A stretch of DNA of 64,000 nucleotides from Sulfuricella sp. (GTDB taxonomy: Bacteria > Pseudomonadota > Gammaproteobacteria > Burkholderiales > Sulfuricellaceae), in NCBI GenBank assembly GCA_028713975.1, contig JAQTNE010000005.1:111428-175427 (forward strand), read 5' to 3'. The translations under genes were made by a program, and so were the position numbers. How positions within the stretch are numbered: the first letter of the stretch is position 1; every line of letters begins with the position of its first letter. A model generated the notes under the pieces. The model did no database searches. It was not told the DNA's origin and saw only the letters and a program-made list of their open reading frames with translations. Positions 17,929 through 26,395 of the stretch are shown piece by piece.

Positions 17929-18273
17929 ATGATCCGACTGAGCAAATCATTAAGCACCTGGGGAACACCCGATTTCGAGGATGCCCTGAAAGGCGAAATC
18001 GCACGGATGGACGCCAGCCAACTTCCTCTGCAACAGGGCCTGACGAGCAGCAGCTATGCGCTGGACGACAAAATCAGGGCGCGGATTATCGCGGTTTCGG
18101 AAAGCGGCAATTTCATCCACGTTAAGGCCGGGATTTTTTACAGCGGGATTATTGCCGGCTGCAATTGTGCGGACGACCCGACGCCGGTTGAAGAGCAGAG
18201 CGAATACTGCGAAGTGCGGCTGGATATCGACAAGAAAACGGCGGAGACGACGGTAACGCTGGTGGCGGACTAA
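17929..18273 (+). CDS. conserved protein of unknown function
   Basis: The 114-residue product starts at ATG 17929, preceded by CCGGAGGC, a good ribosome site; the longer frame from 17872 only overlaps the previous gene. I do not recognise the family. The protein looks like a small soluble alpha/beta domain. Notable is GIIAGCNCADDPTPVEEQSEYCEVRLDI, with three cysteines (CNC and a later C), which could bind a metal or form a disulfide. It follows the 17589 gene by 13 bases and is convergent with cobO. Co-transcription with the upstream unknown gene is likely. Confidence 0.7.
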   Translation: MIRLSKSLSTWGTPDFEDALKGEIARMDASQLPLQQGLTSSSYALDDKIRARIIAVSESGNFIHVKAGIFYSGIIAGCNCADDPTPVEEQSEYCEVRLDIDKKTAETTVTLVAD

Positions 18274-18309
18274 GCAAAAAACAGCGCAGAGCAGCTCCGG
18301 CTAACGCGT

Positions 18310-18939
18310 TCAGAATTCAACACCAGGCTGGGCCTTAATCCCGGCCTGGAAGGCGTGCTTGATCAGGGTCATGTCGGTGACGGTGTCCGCCGCTTCAATC
18401 ATCTCCGGCAACGCGCTGCGGCCAGTGACGATCACATGCTGGCGCGGCGTGCGGGCCGCGATGTCGGCGAGCACCTTGTGCACGTCGAGGTAGTGGTGCT
18501 TCAGGGCGATGTTGAGTTCGTCCAGAAGCACCAGGCCGATGGCCGGATCGTTCAGCAAGGCGCGAGCCTGCTGCCAGCCGGCCTCGGCGGTGGCGATGTC
18601 GCGCGCCTTGTCCTGGGTATCCCAGGTGAAGCCTTCGCCCATGACATGAAACGATACCTCGTCCGGGAAGCGGCGGAAGAAGGCTTCCTCGCCGGTTTCG
18701 GTGTGGCCCTTGATGAACTGCACCACCCCCACTTTCATGCCGTGGCCAAGGGCGCGCGCCACCATGCCGAAACCCGAGCTGCTCTTGCCTTTGCCGTTGC
18801 CGGTGTTGACCAGCAGCACGCCGCGCTCCATCCGGGCGGCGTCGATTTTTTCATCGATCAACGCCTTCTTGCGCTGCATGCGCGCAGCGTGACGGGCTTC
18901 CGGATCGGATTCTGCAACGGGGGTAGCGGTCGGTTTCAT
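18310..18939 (-). CDS. cobO: cob(I)yrinic acid a,c-diamide adenosyltransferase
   Basis: CobO (BtuR) transfers an adenosyl group from ATP to the cobalt of corrinoids, making the Co-C bond of adenosylcobalamin. The 209-residue protein has the Walker A-like NTGNGKGKSSSGFG at about 46-59 and the later VLLDELNIALKHHYLD and RTPRQHVIVTGRSALPE motifs, all diagnostic of the CobA/CobO family. An N-terminal basic helix (ARHAARMQRKKALIDEKI) is also typical. It lies 12 bases downstream of cbbR on the same strand, so the two may be co-transcribed. The rest of the cobalamin genes are 22 kb away under a riboswitch; no riboswitch is seen here. Confidence 0.94.
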   Translation of the reverse strand: MKPTATPVAESDPEARHAARMQRKKALIDEKIDAARMERGVLLVNTGNGKGKSSSGFGMVARALGHGMKVGVVQFIKGHTETGEEAFFRRFPDEVSFHVMGEGFTWDTQDKARDIATAEAGWQQARALLNDPAIGLVLLDELNIALKHHYLDVHKVLADIAARTPRQHVIVTGRSALPEMIEAADTVTDMTLIKHAFQAGIKAQPGVEF

Positions 18940-18951
18940 GTTTCCCGGCTT

Positions 18952-19881
18952 TCAGGGTTTTGTCAGAGAGGATGAGAATGGCACGATCACCTGCCCGGCT
19001 TCCTTCAGCAGGAAATCCTTGAACGCCTGTGCCACCGCCGATAGCCGCTTGCCCTTGCGGTGCACAATGAACCAGTTACGCCGGATCGGAAAGGATTCGA
19101 CGTCGAGCGCCACCAGCCGCCGGGTTTCCAGTTCGAGCGAAAGGGTCAGCATGGACACCACGCCCAGCCCCATGCCGGCCTGCACCGCCTGCTTGATCGC
19201 CTCGTCGGTGCTCATTTCCATGCCGGTCGAAAGGGTCAGGCCGTGCTGCAAAAAGAACCGTTCCATCGCGCTGCGCGTGCCCGAGCCCTGCTCGCGCACG
19301 ATGAAGGTTTCCTGTTCCAGCCGGGTCAGCGGGATGTTTCGTTCGGCGGCCAGCGGATGGCCCGGCGGCGCGATCACCACCAGCGGATTTTCCAGGAAGG
19401 GCTCGGCGATGATATCCAGCCCTTCCGGCGGCAAGCCCATCACCGCCAGATCCATCTCGTTGTTGGCGAGCTGGTTGAGCAGCACTTCGCGGTTGACCAC
19501 CTTGAGGCTCAGCGTGACATTCTGGTTGCGCTGGCAAAACAACGCCAGCAGCTGCGGCGCGAAATAGTTGGCGGTGCTGACCACCGAAATATTCAGCTTG
19601 CCGCGCTTGAGGCCTTTCATCTCGCCCAGCACCGCCTCGGCATCCGACAGTTGTTCGGCGATATTCCGGCTGCAGAGATAAATCTCCTTGCCGGCATCGG
19701 TCAGAAAGATTTTTTTGCCGATCTGCTCGAACAGGGGCAAGCCCACACTCTCCTCGAGCTGCTTGATTTGCATCGAGACCGCCGGCTGGGTCAGATGCAA
19801 TTCCTCGGCGGCGCGAGAAAAACTGAGCTGGCGGGCAACCGCCTCGAACACTTTGAGCTGGCGAAAGGTGACGTGTAGCAC
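18952..19881 (-). CDS. cbbR: LysR-type regulator of CO2 fixation, CbbR
   Basis: CbbR activates RuBisCO and Calvin-cycle operons in response to metabolites such as RuBP, PEP or NADPH. The N-terminus HVTFRQLKVFEAVARQLSFSRAAEELHLTQPAVSM... is the highly conserved CbbR DNA-binding domain; the effector domain follows from about 90. I place the start at GTG 19881, giving 309 residues, the usual length. An upstream extension in frame to 19989 would cover the operator and nearly reach purC, so I reject it. The gene is divergent from purC and near cbbM. Two nearly identical palindromes upstream of it and upstream of cbbM are its likely sites. Confidence 0.9.
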   Translation of the reverse strand: MLHVTFRQLKVFEAVARQLSFSRAAEELHLTQPAVSMQIKQLEESVGLPLFEQIGKKIFLTDAGKEIYLCSRNIAEQLSDAEAVLGEMKGLKRGKLNISVVSTANYFAPQLLALFCQRNQNVTLSLKVVNREVLLNQLANNEMDLAVMGLPPEGLDIIAEPFLENPLVVIAPPGHPLAAERNIPLTRLEQETFIVREQGSGTRSAMERFFLQHGLTLSTGMEMSTDEAIKQAVQAGMGLGVVSMLTLSLELETRRLVALDVESFPIRRNWFIVHRKGKRLSAVAQAFKDFLLKEAGQVIVPFSSSLTKP

Positions 19882-20003
19882 TGATTCACTTTCAATAACG
19901 ATAAGCAAAATCTTATCATCAAAAATGAAATCATTATAAAGAACATGGGCTCTTTCTAGTAAAATCGCAGATTCGCGCTTATCGTCCATTTCAAGGAACC
20001 AAC
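19882..20003. promoter_or_regulatory. cbbR-purC divergent region with CbbR-like operator
   Basis: GATAAGCAAAATCTTATC at 19900-19917 is a 6-bp inverted repeat with a 6-base centre, followed by an AT-rich stretch with TCATC and ATCATTATAAAG. A near match stands upstream of cbbM at 20900-20915. CbbR autoregulation from this position is expected; an effect on purC is possible. Precise promoters were not assigned. Confidence 0.6.
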
Positions 20004-20885
20004 ATGACCGCCGCCATTTTCAATTCCAGCATCAACAGCCTGACCCTGCTCAACCGCGGCAAGGTGCGCGACATCTACGCGGTGGACGACGAGCGCCTGC
20101 TGATCGTCACCACCGACCGCCTGTCGGCTTTCGACGTGGTGTTGCCGACGCCGATCCCGGACAAGGGCAAGGTGCTGACCCGCATTTCCGACTTCTGGTT
20201 CGCCCGGCTCGGCCACATCCTGCCCAACCAGTTGACCGGCGTGGCGCCGGAATCGGTGGTTGCCGCCGACGAGCGCGAGCAGGTGGCGGGCCGCGCCACC
20301 GTGGTGCGCCGCCTCAAGCCCCTGCCGATCGAGGCCATCGTGCGCGGCTATCTGGTCGGCTCGGGCTGGAAGGAATACAAGACCCAGGGCAGCGTGTGCG
20401 GCATTCCCCTGCCGGCCGGGCTGAAAGAAGCGGACAAATTGCCACAACCGATTTTCACCCCGTCCACCAAGGCCGAAGTGGGCGCTCACGACGAAAACAT
20501 CAACCTCGCCGAAACCGAAAAACTGCTCGGCACGGCGCTCGCCGCCGAAGTGAGCGCCGCCGCCATCGCGCTATACAAGGAAGCGGCGGAGTATGCGCTC
20601 ACCAAGGGCATCATCATTGCCGACACCAAGTTCGAGTTCGGCCAGGATGCCGCCGGCAAACTCTACCTGATCGACGAGGCGCTGACCCCGGACTCTTCCC
20701 GCTTCTGGCCTGCCGACCAGTATGCGCCCGGCTCTAATCCGCCGAGCTTCGACAAGCAGTATGTGCGCGACTGGCTGGAAAGCGTGGGCTGGAACAAGAA
20801 GCCGCCCGCGCCGCAATTGCCTGACGACGTGGCCGCCAAGACCGCGGAAAAGTACCGCGAGGCGCTGACCCGGCTGGCGGGTTGA
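20004..20885 (+). CDS. purC: phosphoribosylaminoimidazole-succinocarboxamide synthase
   Basis: PurC joins CAIR and aspartate with ATP to form SAICAR in purine synthesis. The 293-residue protein is of the longer bacterial/eukaryote-like type: [34 protein letters not shown] at 13-46, then [18 protein letters not shown] and [10 protein letters not shown], followed by [19 protein letters not shown], all diagnostic. The start is the ATG at 20004 after AAGGAACC. In many betaproteobacteria purC follows fba and precedes purE-purK; here it is 12.7 kb from fba and lies between cbbR and cbbM. It may be a bystander of a rearrangement rather than functionally linked to RuBisCO. Confidence 0.96.
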   Translation: MTAAIFNSSINSLTLLNRGKVRDIYAVDDERLLIVTTDRLSAFDVVLPTPIPDKGKVLTRISDFWFARLGHILPNQLTGVAPESVVAADEREQVAGRATVVRRLKPLPIEAIVRGYLVGSGWKEYKTQGSVCGIPLPAGLKEADKLPQPIFTPSTKAEVGAHDENINLAETEKLLGTALAAEVSAAAIALYKEAAEYALTKGIIIADTKFEFGQDAAGKLYLIDEALTPDSSRFWPADQYAPGSNPPSFDKQYVRDWLESVGWNKKPPAPQLPDDVAAKTAEKYREALTRLAG

Positions 20886-20899
20886 GTTCATTTATTACC

Positions 20900-20950
20900 A
20901 TAAGCAAAAACTTATCGTAATCATAATTATTATTTAATATTATTTATACT
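20900..20950 (+). promoter_or_regulatory. cbbM upstream region: CbbR-like operator and candidate -10
   Basis: ATAAGCAAAAACTTAT at 20900-20915 matches the palindrome near cbbR in both arms and most of the centre. It is followed by a strongly AT-rich stretch and TATACT at 20945-20950, a good -10 candidate without a good -35 element, as expected for an activator-dependent promoter. About 65 bases of leader separate it from the cbbM ATG. Confidence 0.55.
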
Positions 20951-21014
20951 GAAATCTTCGTATAGTTAACCCAGCAGCTAATTCACTAACCCGATTTTTT
21001 GAGAGGAAACACTG

Positions 21015-22394
21015 ATGGATCAATCGAATCGTTACGCCGATCTGAGTCTGAAAGAAGAAGACCTGATCAAGGGCGGCAAGCACATCCTGGTCGCCTACAA
21101 GATGAAGCCCAAGACCGGCACCGGCTACCTCGAAGCCGCCGCTCACTTCGCCGCCGAATCGTCCACCGGCACCAACGTCGAAGTATCCACCACCGATGAT
21201 TTCACCAAGGGCGTCGATGCGCTGGTTTACCACATCGACGAAGCCAGCGAGGATATGCGCATTGCCTATCCGATCGACCTGTTCGACCGCAACGTCACCG
21301 ATGGCCGCTTCATGCTGGTGTCTTTCCTGACGCTGGTGATCGGCAACAACCAGGGCATGGGCGACATCGAGCACGCCAAGATGATCGACTTCTACATGCC
21401 TGACCGCGTGATCCAGATGTTCGACGGCCCGGCCAAGGACATTTCCGACCTGTGGCGCATCCTCGGTCGTCCGGTGGTCAACGGCGGCTATATCTCCGGC
21501 ACCATCATCAAGCCGAAACTGGGCCTGCGCCCGGAGCCGTTCGCCAAGGCTGCTTACCAGTTCTGGCTCGGCGGCGACTTCATCAAGAACGACGAACCGC
21601 AAGGCAACCAGGTTTTCGCCCCGATCAAGAAAGTGCTGCCGCTGGTCTATGATTCGATGAAGCGCGCCCAGGACGAAACCGGCCAGGCCAAGCTGTTCTC
21701 GATGAACATCACCGCCGACGACCACTACGAAATGTGCGCCCGCGCCGATTTCGCGCTGGAAACTTTCGGCCCTGACGCCGACAAGCTGGCTTTCCTGGTC
21801 GACGGTTTCGTCGGCGGCCCCGGCATGGTGACTACCGCCCGCCGTCAGTACCCTAGCCAATACCTGCACTACCACCGCGCCGGTCACGGCATGGTGACCT
21901 CGCCGTCAGCCAAGCGCGGCTACACCGCCTTCGTGCTGGCCAAGATGAGCCGTCTGCAAGGCGCTTCCGGCATCCACGTCGGCACCATGGGCTACGGCAA
22001 GATGGAAGGCGAAGGCGACGACAAGATCATCGCCTACATGATCGAGCGCGACGAGTGCCAGGGCCCGGTCTACTTCCAGAAGTGGTTCGGCATGAAGCCC
22101 ACCACCCCGATCATCTCCGGCGGCATGAACGCGCTGCGCCTGCCCGGCTTCTTCGAGAACCTCGGCCACGGCAACGTGATCAACACCGCCGGCGGCGGCT
22201 CCTACGGCCATATCGACAGCCCGGCTGCCGGCGCGATCTCGCTGCGCCAGGCCTACGACTGCTGGAAGGCCGGTGCCGACCCGATCCAGTGGGCCAAGGA
22301 GCACAAGGAATTTGCCCGCGCTTTCGAGTCCTTCCCGAAAGATGCCGACAAGATTTTCCCCGGCTGGCGCGAAAAGCTGGGCGTACACAAGTAA
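21015..22394 (+). CDS. cbbM: form II ribulose-1,5-bisphosphate carboxylase/oxygenase
   Basis: Form II RuBisCO fixes CO2 onto RuBP as a large-subunit-only enzyme and suits high-CO2, low-O2 settings. The 459-residue protein carries the catalytic lysine in GTIIKPKLG (K166) and the carbamylated lysine in [13 protein letters not shown] (K191), with the later HRAGHG loop. These match the Rhodospirillum-type form II enzyme; there is no small-subunit gene nearby. GAGGAAA lies 7-13 bases before the ATG. A CbbR-like site precedes it, and a strong terminator and a REP-like palindrome separate it from cbbQ, so cbbM is probably expressed far above cbbQO. Confidence 0.98.
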   Translation: MDQSNRYADLSLKEEDLIKGGKHILVAYKMKPKTGTGYLEAAAHFAAESSTGTNVEVSTTDDFTKGVDALVYHIDEASEDMRIAYPIDLFDRNVTDGRFMLVSFLTLVIGNNQGMGDIEHAKMIDFYMPDRVIQMFDGPAKDISDLWRILGRPVVNGGYISGTIIKPKLGLRPEPFAKAAYQFWLGGDFIKNDEPQGNQVFAPIKKVLPLVYDSMKRAQDETGQAKLFSMNITADDHYEMCARADFALETFGPDADKLAFLVDGFVGGPGMVTTARRQYPSQYLHYHRAGHGMVTSPSAKRGYTAFVLAKMSRLQGASGIHVGTMGYGKMEGEGDDKIIAYMIERDECQGPVYFQKWFGMKPTTPIISGGMNALRLPGFFENLGHGNVINTAGGGSYGHIDSPAAGAISLRQAYDCWKAGADPIQWAKEHKEFARAFESFPKDADKIFPGWREKLGVHK

Positions 22395-22423
22395 GCCCAG
22401 GTCACAAGCAATGCAGTGAAATG

Positions 22424-22451
22424 CGCCCCCACTTGCTGGGGGCGTTTTTTT
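22424..22451 (+). terminator. rho-independent terminator after cbbM
   Basis: CGCCCCCA and TGGGGGCG pair perfectly around CTTGC and are followed by seven T. It lies 29 bases after the cbbM stop and should sharply reduce read-through into cbbQ. Confidence 0.93.
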
Positions 22452-22483
22452 CCGGGGGAGCTAACCTGGAAAAATCATGAGCC

Positions 22484-22546
22484 AAGTAGGGTGCGCCATG
22501 CGCACCGGAAATTTACGCCGAATGGTGCGCATGGCGCACCCTACTT
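22484..22546. repeat. REP-like element, 23-bp perfect inverted repeat (cbbM-cbbQ)
   Basis: Arms at 22484-22506 and 22524-22546 are exact reverse complements, starting AAGTAGGGTGCGCCATGCG, with a 17-base loop. GTAGGGTGCGCCATGCGCACC-type palindromes are known as dispersed repeats in many proteobacteria. The right arm ends 3 bases before the GGAG ribosome site of cbbQ, so an RNA hairpin here could affect cbbQ translation. Confidence 0.93.
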
Positions 22547-22555
22547 CCGGAGAAA

Positions 22556-23362
22556 ATGATGACCGATAAAGATCAATACAAGGTTCACAACGAGCCGTTC
22601 TATCAGGTTCAAAGCAACGAGGTCGCGCTTTACCAGGCCGCCTACGCGGCGCGCCTGCCGGTGATGGTGAAAGGGCCGACCGGCTGCGGCAAATCGCGCT
22701 TTATCGAATACATGGCATGGAAACTCGACAAGCCGCTGATCACCGTGGCCTGCAACGAGGACATGACGGCTTCCGACCTGGTCGGGCGCTACCTGCTCGA
22801 CGCCAACGGCACACGCTGGCTGGACGGCCCGCTGACCACCGCCGCGCGCATCGGCGCGATCTGCTACCTCGACGAAATCGTCGAAGCGCGGCAGGACACC
22901 ACGGTGGTGATCCACCCGCTGACTGACCACCGCCGCACCCTGCCGCTCGACAAGAAGGGCGAACTGCTGGCGGCGCACCCCGATTTCCAGCTGGTGATTT
23001 CCTACAATCCGGGCTACCAGAACCTGATGAAGGATCTGAAGCAATCCACCAAGCAGCGCTTTACCGCGTTCGAGTTCGACTACCCCGAAGCCCAGCTCGA
23101 AACCGCCATCGTCGCCAAAGAAACCGGCATGGATGAAGCCATGACAGCGAAACTGGTGAAGATCGGCACGGCAGCGCGCAACCTCAAGGGGCACGGCCTG
23201 GACGAAGGTATTTCGACTCGCTTGCTGGTCTACGCCGCGACCCTGATCAAGGGCGGCGTGACGCCGCGCGATGCTTGCCGCATGGCGCTGGTGCGGCCAA
23301 TCACCGACGACGCGGACATCCGCGACACGCTGGATCACGCTATCGACGCCGTCTTTGCTTAA
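22556..23362 (+). CDS. cbbQ: RuBisCO activase ATPase subunit CbbQ (MoxR family)
   Basis: CbbQ is the AAA+ partner of CbbO; the CbbQO complex removes inhibitory sugar phosphates from RuBisCO using ATP. The 268-residue protein has Walker A GPTGCGKS at 40-47, a Walker B region near CYLDEIVEAR, sensor 1 at VISYNPGYQN, and a C-terminal lid domain, a typical MoxR-type ATPase. GGAG precedes two adjacent ATGs at 22556 and 22559, so the first methionine is uncertain by one residue. It lies 161 bases after cbbM, past a terminator and a REP-like palindrome, and 172 bases before cbbO. Confidence 0.94.
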   Translation: MMTDKDQYKVHNEPFYQVQSNEVALYQAAYAARLPVMVKGPTGCGKSRFIEYMAWKLDKPLITVACNEDMTASDLVGRYLLDANGTRWLDGPLTTAARIGAICYLDEIVEARQDTTVVIHPLTDHRRTLPLDKKGELLAAHPDFQLVISYNPGYQNLMKDLKQSTKQRFTAFEFDYPEAQLETAIVAKETGMDEAMTAKLVKIGTAARNLKGHGLDEGISTRLLVYAATLIKGGVTPRDACRMALVRPITDDADIRDTLDHAIDAVFA

Positions 23363-23381
23363 ATTTGGGAAAAGCTATTGA

Positions 23382-23511
23382 ACCGCGGAGGACGCAAAGG
23401 ACGCGGAGGAATTCAAAGACTTAAAATACCATTAGGCCCTCGCCAGAAGGGTGCTTTGGTAAAAAACCATAAGCTCTGTTTTTCCTCTGCATCCTCCGCG
23501 TCCCTTGCGGT
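23382..23511. repeat. intergenic palindrome, family A (cbbQ-cbbO)
   Basis: A 30-base left arm (23382-23411) is made of three CGCNNAGGA units and a right arm (23482-23511) of the complementary kind. They are separated by 70 bases of unrelated AT-richer sequence. The arms are related but diverged (about 22-24 of 30 positions pair). This is the long-spacer form of the family seen at 2218-2282 and 41715-41782 and occupies most of the cbbQ-cbbO gap. Confidence 0.85.
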
Positions 23512-23534
23512 GAATTGCCGTTTTTTTAAAGGAT

Positions 23535-25826
23535 ATGACCGTGGCCGAGGCAAGCACCGAGTACGAACATCCCCTGATGAAGGTTTACCGCGAGCAGCTC
23601 AATTGCGGTTTTCCTCAGGTCAGGGATGTTTTCGACGATTGCATGGCGGAGGCCCTGTCCATCCTGTCCAAAGAGGGTGTCGACGCCTACCTGGAAGCAG
23701 CGGGCTTTCTGTGCCGGATGGGGCACGGCGCCGAGCCGGTTCTGGCCTTCCTCGAAAAGTGGCCGGCCGTGGCCGAAGCCGTGGGCGAAGCCGCGCTGGC
23801 GCCGGTGATGGATGGCATCCGCACGATGTACAAGTCGCCTAACGGCAAAGCCATCCTGCCGTTTCTGCAAACCCTGGCCGCCGCCGCCCGACGCCTGCGC
23901 TCGGCGGAGCAGATGCAGTGCTATCTCGATCTGATCCTGAATTTCATGGCGCGCACCACCGGTTCGATCCACGGCATTCACCAGACCTTTCCCAGCCCCG
24001 GTCTGCCGGAATTTTTCAGGCAGATTCCGCTCCTGTTGGGCCAGCTTTCCATCAACGGCCTGAAAAACTGGGTAGAGTACGGCGTCCGCAATTACGGCGA
24101 TCACCCGGAGCGGCAGGAAGATTATTTCCGCCTGCAATCGTCCGACAGCCGCGCCGTCATCCAGCGCGAACGCAGCGGCACCCTGCTGATCGACCACGAA
24201 CGCAAGCTCGATCTTTACTTGCGCGGGCTATGGCGGGACAGCGACCATTTCGTGCCTTATTCGCTGCACTTCGACATATTGCGCAAGCCGGTGCCCTATT
24301 ACGACCAGCTCGGCATCCGCCTGCCCGATGTTTACGACGACTTTGCCGTTCCCGGCAGCCCGCTCTCCATCTCGGGGCTGGATCGCTATCGCGCCGTGCT
24401 GGCGCACATCGTCGGCCACAAGCGCTGGACCACGGCAGTGTTTGCCGACAACCTGAGCCCGTTTCAGCGCATGGCGGTGGAGCTGCTCGAAGACTCACGC
24501 GTGGAAGCCCTGGCAATCCGCGAATATCCCGGCCTGCGCCGCCTGTTCCAGGCGCTACATCCCGTACCGGCGGAGAGCGCCTGCGACCCGAAAACGGCGT
24601 CCTGTCTGCGCCATCGCCTGACCATGCTGTCGCGCGCCATTCTCGACCCGGCTCACTCCTACAAAAATCCCGACATCATCGAATTCGCCAAACGCTTCCA
24701 TGACCTGATGGCGCAGGGCGAATCCGGCACCCAGGAAATGGTCGATCTCGCAGTCGCGTTTGGCGCCAAAACCCGCCTGCAAAGCGACCAGTTGCCCAAC
24801 ATCCACTTTCCGGACACGGTGGTGGACTACCGCGACGACAATCGCCAGATGTGGAAATTTATCGAGGAAGGCGACGAAGAAGAAGCCTTCGATCAGGATC
24901 GCAAGGTCGAGTTAACTGAAGAACTCAAGGGCCTGCCGCCGCGCCATTACCCGGAATGGGATTACACCAGCCAGACCTACCGCCCGGACTGGGTGAGCGT
25001 GTATGAAGCCCTGCATCCGCCCGGCAACGCAGCCGACATCGACCGGCTGCTAGCCAAGAACGACGCCCTCGCCAAGCGCCTGAAGCGCCTGCTCGACCTG
25101 CTCAAGCCGCAGGACAAGGTGCGTATCCGCTATCAGGAAGAGGGCAGCGAGCTCGATCTGGACGTGGCGCTGCGCTCGTTGATCGACTTCAAGGGCGGCG
25201 CCATGCCCGACCCGCGCATCAACATGAGCCACAAGACCAGCGGTCGCGACATCGCGGTGATGCTGCTGCTGGACTTGTCGGAATCGCTCAACGAGAAAGT
25301 CGCCGGCAGCGAACAAACCATTCTCGAACTCAGCCAGGAAGCCGTGTCGCTGCTGGCTTGGGCGATAGACCAGTTGGGCGACCCGTTCGCCATTGGCGGC
25401 TTCCACTCCAACACCCGCCACGACGTGCGCTACCTGCACATCAAGGGCTACAGCGAGAAGTGGGACGACGATGTGAAAGGTCGGCTGGCGGCGATGGACG
25501 CGCAGTATTCCACCCGCATGGGCGCGGCCATGCGCCACGCCGCGCACTACCTGGAAAACCAGAAGGCCGACAAGAAGCTGATGCTGATCCTGACCGACGG
25601 CGAACCGGCGGACGTGGACACCAAGGATGGCCGCACCCTGATCGAGGATGCCCGCCGCGCGGTGAAGGAACTCGACACCAAGGGCATCTATGCCTACTGC
25701 ATCAACCTCGACCCGAAAGCCGACGAATACGTCAGCGACATTTTCGGCAAGCAGTACACTGTCATCGACAACATCCAGCGCCTGCCGGAGCGCCTGCCGG
25801 AATTGTTCATGGCACTGACCAAGTAA
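23535..25826 (+). CDS. cbbO: RuBisCO activase adaptor CbbO (von Willebrand A domain)
   Basis: CbbO binds RuBisCO and couples it to the CbbQ ATPase hexamer. The 763-residue protein is of normal length. The N-terminal two thirds are helical with no common motif; the C-terminal von Willebrand A domain begins near 570 with DIAVMLLLDLSES, whose DLSES (580-584) forms the metal-ion site. TDGEPAD near 698 gives the third metal ligand. The start is not certain: ATG at 23535 is preceded by AAAGGAT, but the first residues MTVAEAST are poorly conserved. It follows cbbQ across a family A palindrome and leads into a small YhcH-type gene 24 bases later. Confidence 0.93.
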   Translation: MTVAEASTEYEHPLMKVYREQLNCGFPQVRDVFDDCMAEALSILSKEGVDAYLEAAGFLCRMGHGAEPVLAFLEKWPAVAEAVGEAALAPVMDGIRTMYKSPNGKAILPFLQTLAAAARRLRSAEQMQCYLDLILNFMARTTGSIHGIHQTFPSPGLPEFFRQIPLLLGQLSINGLKNWVEYGVRNYGDHPERQEDYFRLQSSDSRAVIQRERSGTLLIDHERKLDLYLRGLWRDSDHFVPYSLHFDILRKPVPYYDQLGIRLPDVYDDFAVPGSPLSISGLDRYRAVLAHIVGHKRWTTAVFADNLSPFQRMAVELLEDSRVEALAIREYPGLRRLFQALHPVPAESACDPKTASCLRHRLTMLSRAILDPAHSYKNPDIIEFAKRFHDLMAQGESGTQEMVDLAVAFGAKTRLQSDQLPNIHFPDTVVDYRDDNRQMWKFIEEGDEEEAFDQDRKVELTEELKGLPPRHYPEWDYTSQTYRPDWVSVYEALHPPGNAADIDRLLAKNDALAKRLKRLLDLLKPQDKVRIRYQEEGSELDLDVALRSLIDFKGGAMPDPRINMSHKTSGRDIAVMLLLDLSESLNEKVAGSEQTILELSQEAVSLLAWAIDQLGDPFAIGGFHSNTRHDVRYLHIKGYSEKWDDDVKGRLAAMDAQYSTRMGAAMRHAAHYLENQKADKKLMLILTDGEPADVDTKDGRTLIEDARRAVKELDTKGIYAYCINLDPKADEYVSDIFGKQYTVIDNIQRLPERLPELFMALTK

Positions 25827-25850
25827 GAACTCATAAATAGGAACAAGCCC

Positions 25851-26303
25851 ATGATATTCGACACCTTGGCCAACGCCGACCGCTACGCCGCCTTGCACCC
25901 CCTGTTCCCGCGCGCCTTCGCGTTTCTGCGCGACACCGACCTGATGGCACTAGCGCCGGGGCGTTATCCGGTCGAAGGCGAACGTCTCATCGCGATTGTC
26001 GAGAACGTGGCCGCGCGCAAGCGCAGCGACGCCAAACTGGAATGCCACCGCAAATATATCGACATCCAGATGGTGCTGGAAGGCATCGACGAAATGGGCT
26101 GGAAACCGCTAACCGACTGCCATGATCCGGTTGCGGACTACTCTGCCGAAAAGGACATCCGCTTTTTCCGCGACGAACCGGCAAGCTGGATCGCCACGCC
26201 GCCCGGCGCGTTCTGCATTTTTTTCCCGGAAGATGCGCACGCACCGCTGGTCGGCAGCGACACCATTCGCAAGGTGATTCTCAAGATTGCCGTAGCGGGA
26301 TAG
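25851..26303 (+). CDS. YhcH/YjgK/YiaL family protein
   Basis: This 150-residue protein belongs to a small cupin-like family (DUF386). Members have been linked to sugar or sialic-acid metabolism; the biochemical role is mostly unproven. Typical motifs are ECHRKYIDIQMVLEGIDEMGW, where the H and E residues are candidate metal ligands, and PGAFCIFFPEDAHAP with a second histidine. AGGAACAAG precedes the ATG. It lies only 24 bases after cbbO, so it is probably co-transcribed with cbbQO. Whether it acts on a sugar phosphate related to RuBisCO inhibitors is open; nothing in the sequence proves it. Confidence 0.85.
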   Translation: MIFDTLANADRYAALHPLFPRAFAFLRDTDLMALAPGRYPVEGERLIAIVENVAARKRSDAKLECHRKYIDIQMVLEGIDEMGWKPLTDCHDPVADYSAEKDIRFFRDEPASWIATPPGAFCIFFPEDAHAPLVGSDTIRKVILKIAVAG

Positions 26304-26395
26304 CCGGAACGGCTATTGGAAAGGTTCGTGGCGCGAACGAAATAATTCGGCGTGGAAGAAAGCAGCGGGTAATGTTGCCGCAACAGCGCAACCGC

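Noticed and set aside
19882..19989. 36-residue N-terminal extension of CbbR
   Set aside because: It would cover the CbbR-like operator and end 15 bases from purC. CbbR proteins normally start at HVTFRQL, as here from GTG 19881.
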